From a virus, in the IMG/VR virus record IMGVR_UViG_3300036398_000939, positions 1 through 28,354 of that record: 28,354 nucleotides of DNA. One strand, written 5' to 3'. Below are positions 12,150 through 19,691 of this stretch, piece after piece (within the stretch, counting starts at the first letter, position 1; the number at the start of each line of letters is the position of its first letter). The notes beneath the pieces are model-generated. The model made no database searches. It worked only from the letters and a program-made list of their open reading frames with translations, and was not told the DNA's origin. The position numbers and the translations under genes are program-made.

Positions 12150-12850
12150 TAGGCAATATCACCTGTCACCAGCCAGATGTCGGTTGCGATCTTGATGCAA
12201 GAAGCAACCGAATTGACCACACGAAGTTTCGGCGCTGTGCTGGTTGCGCCGGTGCTGAGCACTGTTGTTGTTCCGCTTGTTACTGCGTTGATCGTTGGTT
12301 GTCCTGCGCCGGTGATCCAGGCGACGTTTATCTGCGTTCCCACAGGGTAGGCAACGGATGCGTTTGTTGGAATTGACAGCGTTTGCGCTGAGGCGTTATT
12401 CGATGTTACTAGCTTGCCGTTATCAGCTAGAACGAAAGTGTAGGTTGTTGCGGTGTTTGCGTTGATGCCGAGATTGATCAATGGCGAAGTCAAAGTCTTA
12501 TTGGTTAGCGTTTGGGCAGTTGTCAGATCGACTGTTGTTCCTGTATCGATTGAAAGGGTGACCGCGCCCGAGCTGCCGCCGCCTGTCAATCCTGTGCCGG
12601 CTGTTACTCCGGTGATGTCTCCTGGGTTGGAAACTGATTGCCACGCTGCGCCGTCGTAGTATTCGAAGGCGTTTGTATCGGCCAGATATGAGAACATTCC
12701 TTCGACCACGACGCCACTGAGAGCTGTGTTTCTTGCAGTGCTGCTCGCAAAGTACATGATTGTCTGGTTTTGCAGGTTGTATTGCACCTGAGCTGCTGTT
12801 AGCACGTCTCCTGTGACGAATAACTTATATCCGGCGTTTGCTGTTGGCAT
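12149..12850 (-). CDS. Tail fibre protein, 233 aa
   Basis: The protein begins MPTANAGYKLFVTGDVLTAA, then has FEYYDGAAWQSV and GDITGVTAGTGLTGGGSSGA, a repeat motif widespread in phage tail fibres, followed by TLTNKTLTSPLIN (another tail-fibre signature). The remainder is beta-rich with many Thr and Ser residues. It is probably a trimeric side or tip fibre. A TAAGGAG site that overlaps the previous stop precedes the start. It is upstream of the three receptor-binding-type paralogues, which suggests one tail-tip operon. Confidence 0.82.
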   Translation of the reverse strand: MPTANAGYKLFVTGDVLTAAQVQYNLQNQTIMYFASSTARNTALSGVVVEGMFSYLADTNAFEYYDGAAWQSVSNPGDITGVTAGTGLTGGGSSGAVTLSIDTGTTVDLTTAQTLTNKTLTSPLINLGINANTATTYTFVLADNGKLVTSNNASAQTLSIPTNASVAYPVGTQINVAWITGAGQPTINAVTSGTTTVLSTGATSTAPKLRVVNSVASCIKIATDIWLVTGDIA

Positions 12851-12858
12851 GGTTCTCC

Positions 12859-14121
12859 TTAGTAGCTCAGGATTCCTGAGTCTAGCAGTCCTTGTAAATT
12901 AGAATCTAAAATAAAGGCTTGAATGATTGGCTCAGAAGTTAGCAGCTTCGTTTGCCATGTTTGTGGGGTTATGTCGTGCTGTATTCCTTGTACGAATAGT
13001 TCTCTGGTCATTGCGGATCCGCCGGGGGCGGTTTTGGTTATATTTACCAGCCCAAAGATGTCAAGGCTTAACCCTGCGTCTATTCTTGCTGGCTCTGTTG
13101 CTTCCATTAAGTTCAGAGTCATCGAGTCGATGCGTATCGTGGCATTCTCGCGTGATCCTAGAATCATGCTTGCCTGGCTTAGCGCTTCATCGTCGGTTTG
13201 TACGAGGATCCCTTCTCGCTTTCCAGAGTGGATGAAGAAGGTTTCGATGCTGCTTGTCGATTGAACATTCTGCGCAACGCCGTTTAGTCTGGTCACTGTC
13301 ACATCGTTCAGAATGAGTGTGTCGTCGAAGGCGAAGTCGATACCCTGGTAGGAGATTCCTGTGCCGGTGTCGCTAAACACTACTGGCGTTGCGTCTGCCT
13401 TCTTGCTTACTGTGTCGCGTGATAGGAATGTCGCGTTGCCTTCTGGGTCTAGGTAGAAGCCGCCAAATTCGCTGTTCTCGACTGTTTGTATAGCTGTGAG
13501 CAGGTCGCGCTCGGTTCCTGGATCTGCTTGCATCTGGCTGTTTCCGGCATTGATCACTCGTTGCGAATTGGGCCATGAAGCCACGTCAAGTAGGTCTTCA
13601 ATTCTGGCTCCGCTGAGCTGCCCTGCACTGGTTCCTGCGACTGTGGATATGCCTACGCTGTTAAGCAGGCGGAATCCGTCCACGCAGGACAGGGTCACTG
13701 TTGATATCTCTTCTGCGCCAAGCACGAATCCGGTGTCGTAGGAAATGATGTAGCCAGAATAAAGGTAGTACTGCTGCGTTCCTGTGCCATCGTCGTAGTC
13801 TGCCCAGACTCTTATTTTGCGCAGTGGTAGCAGTTTGCCGTAGTAGGGCGATGCGGTATTGAGTGGATTCCAGTCGCCTGTCGTATCTTCTAATACGATG
13901 GTTGCTGATCCTGCTTCGAATTTGTTGAGGATTCGGTTTCGACCGCGTCGTATGCTCACTCGTAGCGCGATGTCTGATACGTCGACGGTGTCTGCTGGCA
14001 CGTCAGCCAGGATTCCGAATCCGAGGCGTCCTGAAACGGTGTCGTCTAGTACGAGTGGGTTGCCGAATGCTGGGCCGTTTGCAAAGTCAACGCTTACTCC
14101 GAGATGTGGCGTTCCTGGCAT
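12859..14121 (-). CDS. Minor tail protein (tail hub/distal-tail type), 420 aa
   Basis: The gene directly follows the tape measure, coupled by TAATG, where siphoviruses encode distal-tail and baseplate-hub proteins. The sequence has an SIRRGRNRILNKFEAGSATI block, a TTGDWNPLNTASPYYGKLLP segment and a beta-rich second half (ITKTAPGGSAMTRELFVQG). I recognise this opening, with the GRNRxLxxFxAGxAxIxLxN pattern, as typical of actinophage minor tail proteins. It likely forms part of the tail tip around the tape measure. Exact subunit identity is not resolved. Confidence 0.8.
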   Translation of the reverse strand: MPGTPHLGVSVDFANGPAFGNPLVLDDTVSGRLGFGILADVPADTVDVSDIALRVSIRRGRNRILNKFEAGSATIVLEDTTGDWNPLNTASPYYGKLLPLRKIRVWADYDDGTGTQQYYLYSGYIISYDTGFVLGAEEISTVTLSCVDGFRLLNSVGISTVAGTSAGQLSGARIEDLLDVASWPNSQRVINAGNSQMQADPGTERDLLTAIQTVENSEFGGFYLDPEGNATFLSRDTVSKKADATPVVFSDTGTGISYQGIDFAFDDTLILNDVTVTRLNGVAQNVQSTSSIETFFIHSGKREGILVQTDDEALSQASMILGSRENATIRIDSMTLNLMEATEPARIDAGLSLDIFGLVNITKTAPGGSAMTRELFVQGIQHDITPQTWQTKLLTSEPIIQAFILDSNLQGLLDSGILSY

Positions 14122-16562
14122 TAGATCAGGATCGCATTCTTAACGATGGCTTGGCCGTTATTTTGTCCTTGCAGTAGCGCGTTTCGGATTGTGTTAACCA
14201 GATCGCCTTCGCTGGTGACGCTGCCGTTAACTGTTAGGTTAATCGTTGTTCCGCCCATTGATCCCATCTGTCCTAGTGGGATTACAGCTTCTGGCCCTGC
14301 TTCACCGATCATGGCGATCGTCGGTGTCTTTACGATGCCGCCTGATGCTAGAGCTGGATATTCAAAGATGCCACCATAATTAGGCCCAATAGGTTGACCG
14401 CCAGCGCCAAAGCCAGGTGGCAAAATTTTTGGCGGTTCTACTGGCGGTATTACTGGCGGTGTCACGATTGTTGCGTTTGCTGCCGCTGCTGCGTAAGCAG
14501 ATAGAGCTGCTGCTGCCGAGATCCAGCCGATGGCAGCTGCGTCGGATCCGTCTGTGATGCTTGGATCGTAAGTAAAGGTTCCTTCGGCAATTTCCTTGTA
14601 CGCATCGACGGTTCCGTATGCCGCTATCCATCCTTCTTCGGCGGTAAGTGGCGCGTCGAAGAGTGAAGGGTCATATCCAAATTCTTCAAGGATCTTAGCT
14701 GCGTATGCCTTTGCTTCGTCAATTGTAAGACCCCACTTGTCAGCGAGTCCTACTATTTCGGTATAGTCAATCTTTCCGTCATCGGCTGCTGCGAATACTG
14801 CTGCGTAATCGACTACTGCTTTACTTGTAAATCCCCATTGAGTTTGAAGTTTGCCAATTTCCTCTGGTGATAAATAACCATCATTTAGTGCCTGGAAGAA
14901 GGATAGGTACTTCGCTGCTTGTTCGTATGTAACTCCCCATTGCTCAGCCAGAGCTGCTACGTCAGCAGCGCTAATCTGATTGTCTTGTATTGAGATTATT
15001 GATTGGACATAGAGTTGCGCTGCGTTTGTAGTGATTCCCCATTTCAGAGCAAGCACTTGAAATTCTTCAGATGTAATTTTGGTATCAGCAAGTGCTACGA
15101 GTATGTCGTTATATCGTTGCGCTGCTTTGGCTGCTTCTTCTGCTGCGACTCTAGCTTGTAATAGTTGTGTGATTCTTTGCGCTTCTGCCATGTTGCTTTG
15201 TTTGACCAGGTTGAGCCGAGCTGCTTCCAGTTGAATTGGATCTGTTTCGGTAGTTGCAGTTTTGCCACCTAGTTTTGCAAGCGCTGCTTGTAACGCAATA
15301 AGTAGTTTCTGTTCTTTGGTAAGCGCCTTTGTTGCACCTGTTGCTTTACCAAGATTTATATTCATTCCCTTTAGGTTAGAAAGGAAATCAGCAGTGGTTC
15401 CGTTTAGTCCTTCAAATGAAAATTCTAGATCCTTGCCAGTTGTTTCAAGTTTGTCCATCGCGCCATTGGCGGTTTTTACTGCCAGGTAAAGTCCACCGAG
15501 TGTCGCTGTGAAGGCTGCTACTCCGGCTACGGCTGCGGCTACGGAGATTCCACCTGTTGCTGCTGCCTGTGCCGCTGCCGCGCCTAGTGCTGCTGCTCGA
15601 ATTGCTTTGTATGCCTTTACCAGTCCTTGTATCGCTGTTACAAATGCGATGACTTTGCTGGCTACAAATGTCGCTGCGAAGATTGCGCCTAGCGCTGTAA
15701 AGATTGTTTTGTTTTTTGCTACGAATGAGAACACTTTGAATATAACAAAGCCAAATCCGACAACCGCTTTGATTGCGGCGGTGAATACTGCTATGAGTTT
15801 GTCGCCGTTCTCGGCAAGCCATCCCTGAATTGCTGGGATGATCTTCGTTACAATGATTGTGAATAATTCTTCCATGACTGGCATGAGTGCTGTGCCTAGT
15901 GTTTCTTTCGCTTCATCTAAGGCGATGTTTAAGCGTTTCATTCTGAATTCGAATGTGTTTGCCCTTGTCGCAGCTGCTCCGCCGAAGGTCTTTGCTGTCA
16001 AAGCAAGTACGGCGTTTAGGTCTTTGGATTTGACCATTGCGTCGGTAATTGGAACGCCTAGATTCTTTAGCGCTTTGTAGTTGCCCTGTAGCGCCTTCGT
16101 TACTGCGTTTGTCGCTGCGTTCAGATCCACGCTTCCGCCGGCTGAGACATCCAGGGCCAATCCGAGAAGGCCCTGGGCGGTTGCCACGCTTCCTGTCATT
16201 GAGGCTAGTTTTGCCAGCGCCGGGCGAAGTTCGTCATCGACGACTCCAAATGCTCGCTGAGTCTGATCAATATATGCTTCTGTTGCGGCTATCGCTGCGT
16301 CTGTTGCCCCTGTTGTATTTCGTAGAGAATTGGCTAGTAGCGCCTGGGACTTCTCATCGGCTATCGCTGCCTTGACGGAGTCGATTCCGATCTTGATGGC
16401 AAATGCCGCGCTTGCCGCAGCTGCTAGTCCAAATGCTTTGCCTACTTTGCCGGCAAATTTGTCAAAGGATTTTCCCAGTTTGTTGATGTCTCTGGATGCT
16501 GCCTTGCTGCCCTTGTCCGAATACTGGGTGATGATCCGGGCTACTACTGCTCCTACTGCCAC
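14121..16562 (-). CDS. Tail tape measure protein, 813 aa, GTG start
   Basis: The start is GTG at 16562, preceded by AGAAGGG. The N-terminal part is helical and Lys/Ala-rich, and residues 255-365 are hydrophobic with several membrane-type stretches (AVVGFGFVIFKVFSFVA, ALGAIFAATFVASKVIAFVT), as expected for a protein that sets tail length and helps DNA cross the membrane. A 34-residue repeat with WG at 508, 542, 576 and 610 follows. The C-terminus contains ASGGIVKTPTIAMIGEAGPE, the common phage tape-measure ending. A proline-rich linker (TPPVIPPVEPPKILPP) lies at about 701-716. It ends in a TAATG overlap with the minor tail gene. Confidence 0.93.
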   Translation of the reverse strand: MAVGAVVARIITQYSDKGSKAASRDINKLGKSFDKFAGKVGKAFGLAAAASAAFAIKIGIDSVKAAIADEKSQALLANSLRNTTGATDAAIAATEAYIDQTQRAFGVVDDELRPALAKLASMTGSVATAQGLLGLALDVSAGGSVDLNAATNAVTKALQGNYKALKNLGVPITDAMVKSKDLNAVLALTAKTFGGAAATRANTFEFRMKRLNIALDEAKETLGTALMPVMEELFTIIVTKIIPAIQGWLAENGDKLIAVFTAAIKAVVGFGFVIFKVFSFVAKNKTIFTALGAIFAATFVASKVIAFVTAIQGLVKAYKAIRAAALGAAAAQAAATGGISVAAAVAGVAAFTATLGGLYLAVKTANGAMDKLETTGKDLEFSFEGLNGTTADFLSNLKGMNINLGKATGATKALTKEQKLLIALQAALAKLGGKTATTETDPIQLEAARLNLVKQSNMAEAQRITQLLQARVAAEEAAKAAQRYNDILVALADTKITSEEFQVLALKWGITTNAAQLYVQSIISIQDNQISAADVAALAEQWGVTYEQAAKYLSFFQALNDGYLSPEEIGKLQTQWGFTSKAVVDYAAVFAAADDGKIDYTEIVGLADKWGLTIDEAKAYAAKILEEFGYDPSLFDAPLTAEEGWIAAYGTVDAYKEIAEGTFTYDPSITDGSDAAAIGWISAAAALSAYAAAAANATIVTPPVIPPVEPPKILPPGFGAGGQPIGPNYGGIFEYPALASGGIVKTPTIAMIGEAGPEAVIPLGQMGSMGGTTINLTVNGSVTSEGDLVNTIRNALLQGQNNGQAIVKNAILI
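14685..15092 (-). repeat. Four 34-residue repeats inside the tape measure
   Basis: Residues 491-626 hold four units spaced exactly 34 residues (102 bases) apart. Each has the core D/N-G/N-x-I-x-x-x-E/D-[FVI]-x-x-L-x-x-x-W-G-[IVFL]-T. The unit resembles half of an EF-hand loop followed by a helix. Two looser GW-containing units follow at residues 644-690. Confidence 0.8.
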
Positions 16563-16567
16563 TTGGA

Positions 16568-17113
16568 TTATCCCTTCTCTTTATTCAGATTGGCTTGTAA
16601 AATCTTCTTTGCGTCGTCCATTGCGCTTCTTACGTTGCGAAGGATTCTATCTGAGTCGCGATCGACGACGGCCCAAATGCCACGTGATGCGCCCTTGAAT
16701 CTTTCGTTGAGCACGCCAATCATGTTTCGGCCCCTGCCTTCGCCTGAGCTGCGTCGTCCTGCTACTTCCCAAATTGCACCTGCTGCGCTCTTCTGGGTTA
16801 GTGCTCCGGCGCTCGTCGTATAATCGCCTCTTACTTTGCCCTGGGATCTGGTCTTGACGATCCCCTGGCGGATGGTTCCGGCTTCCCATGCTGGCCAGCC
16901 TGCGCCACCGCGTGTCTTGCCATTGGTTGCGGCTACGGTGCGCCAGCCACTCATTGGCGGCTTATCTTCTATCTTTCCGCGTGCGTCAGATTCGGCTAGG
17001 GACAGCTCGTCATTTATTACTTTATTCAAACGACGAGCTGCCGCCTTGTCGAACTTCTTTAGAGCGTCGGTGGTTTCTTTGATGCCGGAAATCACTACTG
17101 CATTATCCGCCAT
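16568..17113 (-). CDS. HK97 gp10-like neck/tail protein, 181 aa
   Basis: The N-terminus VVISGIKETTDALKKFDKAA, then ARRLNKVINDELSLAESDAR and SGWRTVAA, followed by a GGAGWPAWEA stretch and GRNMIGVLNE, resembles the HK97 gp10-like family (neck or tail-completion proteins). In most siphoviruses such a gene lies before the major tail protein; here it lies between the tail chaperones and the tape measure. The protein is rich in basic residues. Its start overlaps the end of the frameshifted chaperone frame by 11 bases. Assignment is from motif memory. Confidence 0.65.
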   Translation of the reverse strand: MADNAVVISGIKETTDALKKFDKAAARRLNKVINDELSLAESDARGKIEDKPPMSGWRTVAATNGKTRGGAGWPAWEAGTIRQGIVKTRSQGKVRGDYTTSAGALTQKSAAGAIWEVAGRRSSGEGRGRNMIGVLNERFKGASRGIWAVVDRDSDRILRNVRSAMDDAKKILQANLNKEKG

Positions 17114-17518
17114 GCTTCTTTGCCGCCTTTGCTCGTTCTTTCAGGTAGATCACGATTGCTTCTAGTATGCCATCTGGTGCATCTAGCAGGCTTATCGGGT
17201 CAATGCCTGTCTCCACAGAAACTGCTGCTATTGAATAGGTCAGGCTGTCTCTGTGGATTCGGAATTTGGGTCAGTGTCCAGCGATACAGCTTCTAGCGTA
17301 TCAAGGAAGTCTGGCCCGAACGGTTTTACTACTTTACCGTTTGCGCGAAGTGCGAGCCAACCTAAATAATAGATGTGCTCTAACTTCTGTTCTTCGCCAA
17401 GAAGTTTGGCGAGTCCTTTTCCGTACTTCTGTTCAAAGTCAACGATGATTCTTGGTCGCAACGAATATGTTGCTTCCACTCCATCTGTTGTTTTTACTTT
17501 GACATGTAATCCATCCAT
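17103..17518 (-). CDS. Frameshifted tail assembly chaperone (G-T-type fusion), about 138 aa
   Basis: A -1 shift at C CCA AAT (17264-17270) moves ribosomes from the short chaperone frame into a second frame that continues FRIHRDSLTYSIAAV, TGIDPISLLDAPDG and LKERAKAAKKHGG, stopping at 17103. The second frame overlaps the end of the first and has no start of its own. This is the standard arrangement of siphovirus tail chaperones, where a minor long form helps load the tape measure. The gene lies directly before the gp10-like gene and the tape measure. The site and both frames are seen in sequence; the shift itself is inferred. Confidence 0.82.
17240..17518 (-). CDS. Tail assembly chaperone (short, G-type), 92 aa
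   Basis: The protein MDGLHVKVKTTDGVEATYSL has a beta-type opening, then RPRIIVDFEQKYGKGLAKLL and HIYYLGWLALRANG, followed by FGPDFLDTLEAVSLD. This is the typical layout of actinophage G-type chaperones: a strand pair, a helix beginning D-F/W-E-x-K-x-G-x-x-L and a Y-x-L-A/G-W helix. It assists tape-measure folding during tail assembly. The start has an AAGGGGGAA site. The last codons contain the slippery heptamer used for the long form. Confidence 0.87.
   Translation of the reverse strand: MDGLHVKVKTTDGVEATYSLRPRIIVDFEQKYGKGLAKLLGEEQKLEHIYYLGWLALRANGKVVKPFGPDFLDTLEAVSLDTDPNSESTETA
17264..17270 (-). other. Slippery site C CCA AAT for -1 frameshifting
   Basis: In the frame of the short chaperone the codons read GAC CCA AAT, so the heptamer fits X-XXY-YYZ with X=C, Y=A, Z=T. 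After slipping, reading resumes in the frame of the second chaperone. The zero-frame stop follows nine codons' length later at 17240-17242. No clear downstream pseudoknot was worked out by eye. Confidence 0.8.
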
Positions 17519-17536
17519 GAGTTCCCCCTTGTTTGT

Positions 17537-17947
17537 TTAGGCTGATGTTGTCTTTGTGATTGCGCCGCTGATTGGCCAGGTGACCGATGCGGTTGCTAGT
17601 TCACCAACGGATCCGTTTAGAGGAGTCCATTCGGAAACTAATGTTGAGAATGCGTATTGCGGATTTACTGCACTTGTTGCTGTGTTGACTGGCTTGACTG
17701 CCACTGTCACTGCTGTTCCAAGTAGTGGATAGATTGTTTGTTCAACGCTGCTTGTTGCGTAGTCCTGGTGGAATTCGAAACTTACAGAATTGTCTGCTAA
17801 TCCGGCAATACGTGTCTTTGCTGTGTTTCCAAAAGCAGTGGTTTCAACGATGTCGAAAGTTGTATTAAGTGTGACTGACGAAATATGGTCGCTAAGATCG
17901 GTGGTTCCAAATACAACGTATGCGTTTGTTAGAACGATTCTGGCCAT
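17537..17947 (-). CDS. Major tail protein, second tandem copy, 136 aa
   Basis: MARIVLTNAYVVFGTTDLSD opens a beta-rich protein that matches its upstream neighbour almost throughout, with identical blocks such as FHQDYATS and ISGAITK-type endings. The LSD.I.SVTL...FD.VETTAF..TAKTR.AGL.D pattern is that of a siphovirus major tail tube protein. The start was set at 17947 because it overlaps the upstream stop as TAATG and gives the same N-terminus as the first copy; a longer frame reaching 17986 lies inside the first copy. One of the two copies probably builds most of the tube; the other may be a variant subunit. Confidence 0.88.
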   Translation of the reverse strand: MARIVLTNAYVVFGTTDLSDHISSVTLNTTFDIVETTAFGNTAKTRIAGLADNSVSFEFHQDYATSSVEQTIYPLLGTAVTVAVKPVNTATSAVNPQYAFSTLVSEWTPLNGSVGELATASVTWPISGAITKTTSA

Positions 17948-18357
17948 TATACGACCGCCTTTGTGATTGCTCCGGTTACTGGCCATGTCACGCTTGCTGT
18001 TGCTAATTCACCAACGGATCCGTTTAGCGGAGTCCATTCTGAAATAACAGCGCTGCATGTATATGACGGATTGAATGCGCTTGTTGTTGAACCGTTTGGC
18101 TTAACAATCACTGTCGCTACTGTTCCTAGTAATGGATAGATTGTTTGCTCTACTTCGCTTGTTGCGTAGTCTTGATGGAATTCCAGTGCTACTGAATTAT
18201 CCGCCAATCCTGCCAGGCGAGTCTTAGCTGCTGTGGATGAGAACGCTGTTGTTTCAACAACGTCGAATGTCGAATTGAGTGTTACTGATGCGACCAAATC
18301 GCTCAGATCCACTCCACCGACAGATATGAATGCGTTAGTTAGGACTAAGCGTGCCAT
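17947..18357 (-). CDS. Major tail protein, first tandem copy, 136 aa
   Basis: MARLVLTNAFISVGGVDLSD is followed by LVASVTLNSTFDVVETTAFS and the shared blocks LAGLADNSVALEFHQDYATS and VGELATASVTWP. Tail-tube proteins of this type polymerise as rings around the tape measure. The start overlaps the previous stop as TAATG and the end does the same with the second copy, so all three genes are translationally coupled. The position just upstream of the tail chaperones is standard. The two copies differ most near residues 88-103, the segment between GT...V.VKP and SEWTPLN, which could be a surface loop. Confidence 0.88.
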   Translation of the reverse strand: MARLVLTNAFISVGGVDLSDLVASVTLNSTFDVVETTAFSSTAAKTRLAGLADNSVALEFHQDYATSEVEQTIYPLLGTVATVIVKPNGSTTSAFNPSYTCSAVISEWTPLNGSVGELATASVTWPVTGAITKAVV

Positions 18358-18563
18358 TATGCGGTCGCTCCTTCTTTGGTTTCTTGTTTGATGGATGATA
18401 CTACTGTTTGTGCTGTTTGTGCTGTTCCTGCTATTGCTTTGATGTGGTTACCAGCGATCAGAGTTTCTGCGCTGACACCTGCGTCTTGCAATTCTTTGTT
18501 TGTGAGCGAATCGCCCTTTTGTTTTTCGCAGACAGTTCTGTCTGAAATTATTGTGTATGACAT
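18357..18563 (-). CDS. Small tail-region protein of unknown function, 68 aa
   Basis: The protein MSYTIISDRTVCEKQKGDSL is polar, with a middle AGVSAETLIAGNHIKAIAG. The ATG at 18563 has a well-placed TAGGAG site; a TTG at 18581 in the same frame lies in the preceding gene and is not needed. Its stop overlaps the first major tail gene as TAATG. No family is recognised. Small proteins between terminator and tube genes can be tail-completion accessories, so a virion-assembly role is likely but not shown. Confidence 0.65.
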   Translation of the reverse strand: MSYTIISDRTVCEKQKGDSLTNKELQDAGVSAETLIAGNHIKAIAGTAQTAQTVVSSIKQETKEGATA

Positions 18564-18571
18564 TGGTTCTC

Positions 18572-18970
18572 CTATCCCCAAATCGTTAGACGGTATCGGT
18601 AAGAAAGGAACAGATTGTCCTGCGAGGTATAGGTTCCGGATTCGGCTCCTGTTACTCGCAATGTGTTTACTGTTCCGCCAAGCGTTCTGTCTCCTTCGAT
18701 CGCTGTTTTTATTGAGCTGGAGCCGGAGCCTGCTAGGTATGCATCGAGCTTGTCCTGCCCTGCTCTATCTGAGAAGCGCTGGACGATCACATAAATATCA
18801 ACGTTTGCCTGGTCTAGCCCTCTGGCATTATCAATATCGAATGTGAAATCTAGTTGTCCTACGACCGCGCATGGTGGCGTCGGTGTTTCTGGTATCAGGT
18901 CATATACGCGTAGCCCTGTGATCGTCTGCAAGCGTGTTTTGAGACCGTCTCGGACTTGGCTTGGGTTCAT
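18572..18970 (-). CDS. Tail terminator / tail completion protein, 132 aa
   Basis: MNPSQVRDGLKTRLQTITGL followed by RVYDLIPETPTPPCAVVGQL and a YVIVQRFSDRAGQDKLDAYL segment matches the fold and motif order of siphovirus tail terminator proteins: an N-terminal helix, then a sheet with P-T-P-P-x-[AV]-[VI] and an R-x-S-x-x-x-A-Q-x-x-L-D stretch. Such proteins cap the tail tube and join it to the neck. The position, after the head-tail connector and before the tail tube genes, agrees. It abuts the connector stop. Confidence 0.82.
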   Translation of the reverse strand: MNPSQVRDGLKTRLQTITGLRVYDLIPETPTPPCAVVGQLDFTFDIDNARGLDQANVDIYVIVQRFSDRAGQDKLDAYLAGSGSSSIKTAIEGDRTLGGTVNTLRVTGAESGTYTSQDNLFLSYRYRLTIWG

Positions 18971-19579
18971 CTACTTGGCCAGTCCGTTATTCTTCTTAAA
19001 TGGGCGCAGGAGGGTTTCTACGTCTGCGTCTAGTTTGGCGCTGAGTCGTACTGTGCCTAAGTCCGGGCTTCCTGCTATTCCAAATGGCGACTGGCGTCTG
19101 GTGAATAGCCGAGCTGCCTGGATCAGCGTTGCCATGTTGACTTCGGCTGGTACGGCTGCCCATCCCCAGATTCCGGTGATCTTGCATGCCTGGGGTAAAT
19201 AATAAGGCCAGACGTATCGGCCGATTGCCAGGATGCGGTTGACTGGCCATCCGCGCTGTGGGTTATTTACTGGCTCTAGCATGTAGTCACTCGTTGCCCA
19301 GACGGTATCCCATGTCTGATTGAAGTTGTCATCCGTTGCTACCTGGGTGATCGTGTAGTTATCGTCCATGTTCATCGTCCAGGGATCGAGTGGGGTGTAG
19401 TAGCGCGATACTGGTACTTGAGCTGTGCCGTTCTGGTAGAAGAAGCGCCCGGTATAGTCGTCGATCATTCGGCTTGTAGCTGTGATCGCTGCTTCCAGGG
19501 GTGTGTCGTCAATACTGTCTGCGATCGCGAGCGATGCCTTTAATTCGGCAAGTGTGCAGTAGCCGTTAGTTATTGCCAC
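18971..19579 (-). CDS. Head-tail connector (gp6-like), 202 aa, GTG start
   Basis: MAITNGYCTLAELKASLAIA opens with the TLAELKxxL helix seen in phage head-tail connector proteins. ATSRMIDDYTGRFFYQ (helix ending in TGRxF) is a second hallmark, followed by beta strands (ITQVATDDNFNQTWDT) and an ending helix pair (ATLIQAARLFTRRQSPFGIA). These proteins form the ring under the portal. The start is GTG at 19579. The gene lies between capsid and tail terminator genes, as expected. Confidence 0.85.
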   Translation of the reverse strand: MAITNGYCTLAELKASLAIADSIDDTPLEAAITATSRMIDDYTGRFFYQNGTAQVPVSRYYTPLDPWTMNMDDNYTITQVATDDNFNQTWDTVWATSDYMLEPVNNPQRGWPVNRILAIGRYVWPYYLPQACKITGIWGWAAVPAEVNMATLIQAARLFTRRQSPFGIAGSPDLGTVRLSAKLDADVETLLRPFKKNNGLAK

Positions 19580-19691
19580 GCTTTATCCTTCTTTCCAGTT
19601 TTGGCAACATTGCTCGCTCTAGTTCTGGTTGCGCTGTTGCCGTCTCTTTGTCTGGCCTTAGCCAGATTCGTTTAATCTTTCCAAATATCAT
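19566..19691 (-). CDS. Small basic protein, 41 aa
   Basis: The frame MIFGKIKRIWLRPDKETATA and onward ends KLERRIKRGNN at 19566, overlapping the connector start by 14 bases; the start overlaps the glycosyltransferase end by 20 bases. It fills the only unclaimed space between the two. The composition is basic and helical. An in-frame ATG at 19703 would add four residues. No clear ribosome-binding site is seen, which lowers confidence. It may be a head-completion accessory. Confidence 0.48.
   Translation of the reverse strand: MIFGKIKRIWLRPDKETATAQPELERAMLPKLERRIKRGNN

Larger units (their letters stand above)
17537..18357 (-). repeat. Tandem duplication of the major tail protein gene (411-base units)
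   Basis: The two copies (18357-17947 and 17947-17537) have the same length, 136 codons plus stop, and align with a single compensating indel near residue 43. Blocks such as EQTIYPLLGT and SEWTPLNGSVGELATASVTW are identical. Divergence elsewhere shows the duplication is not brand new. Confidence 0.9.
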
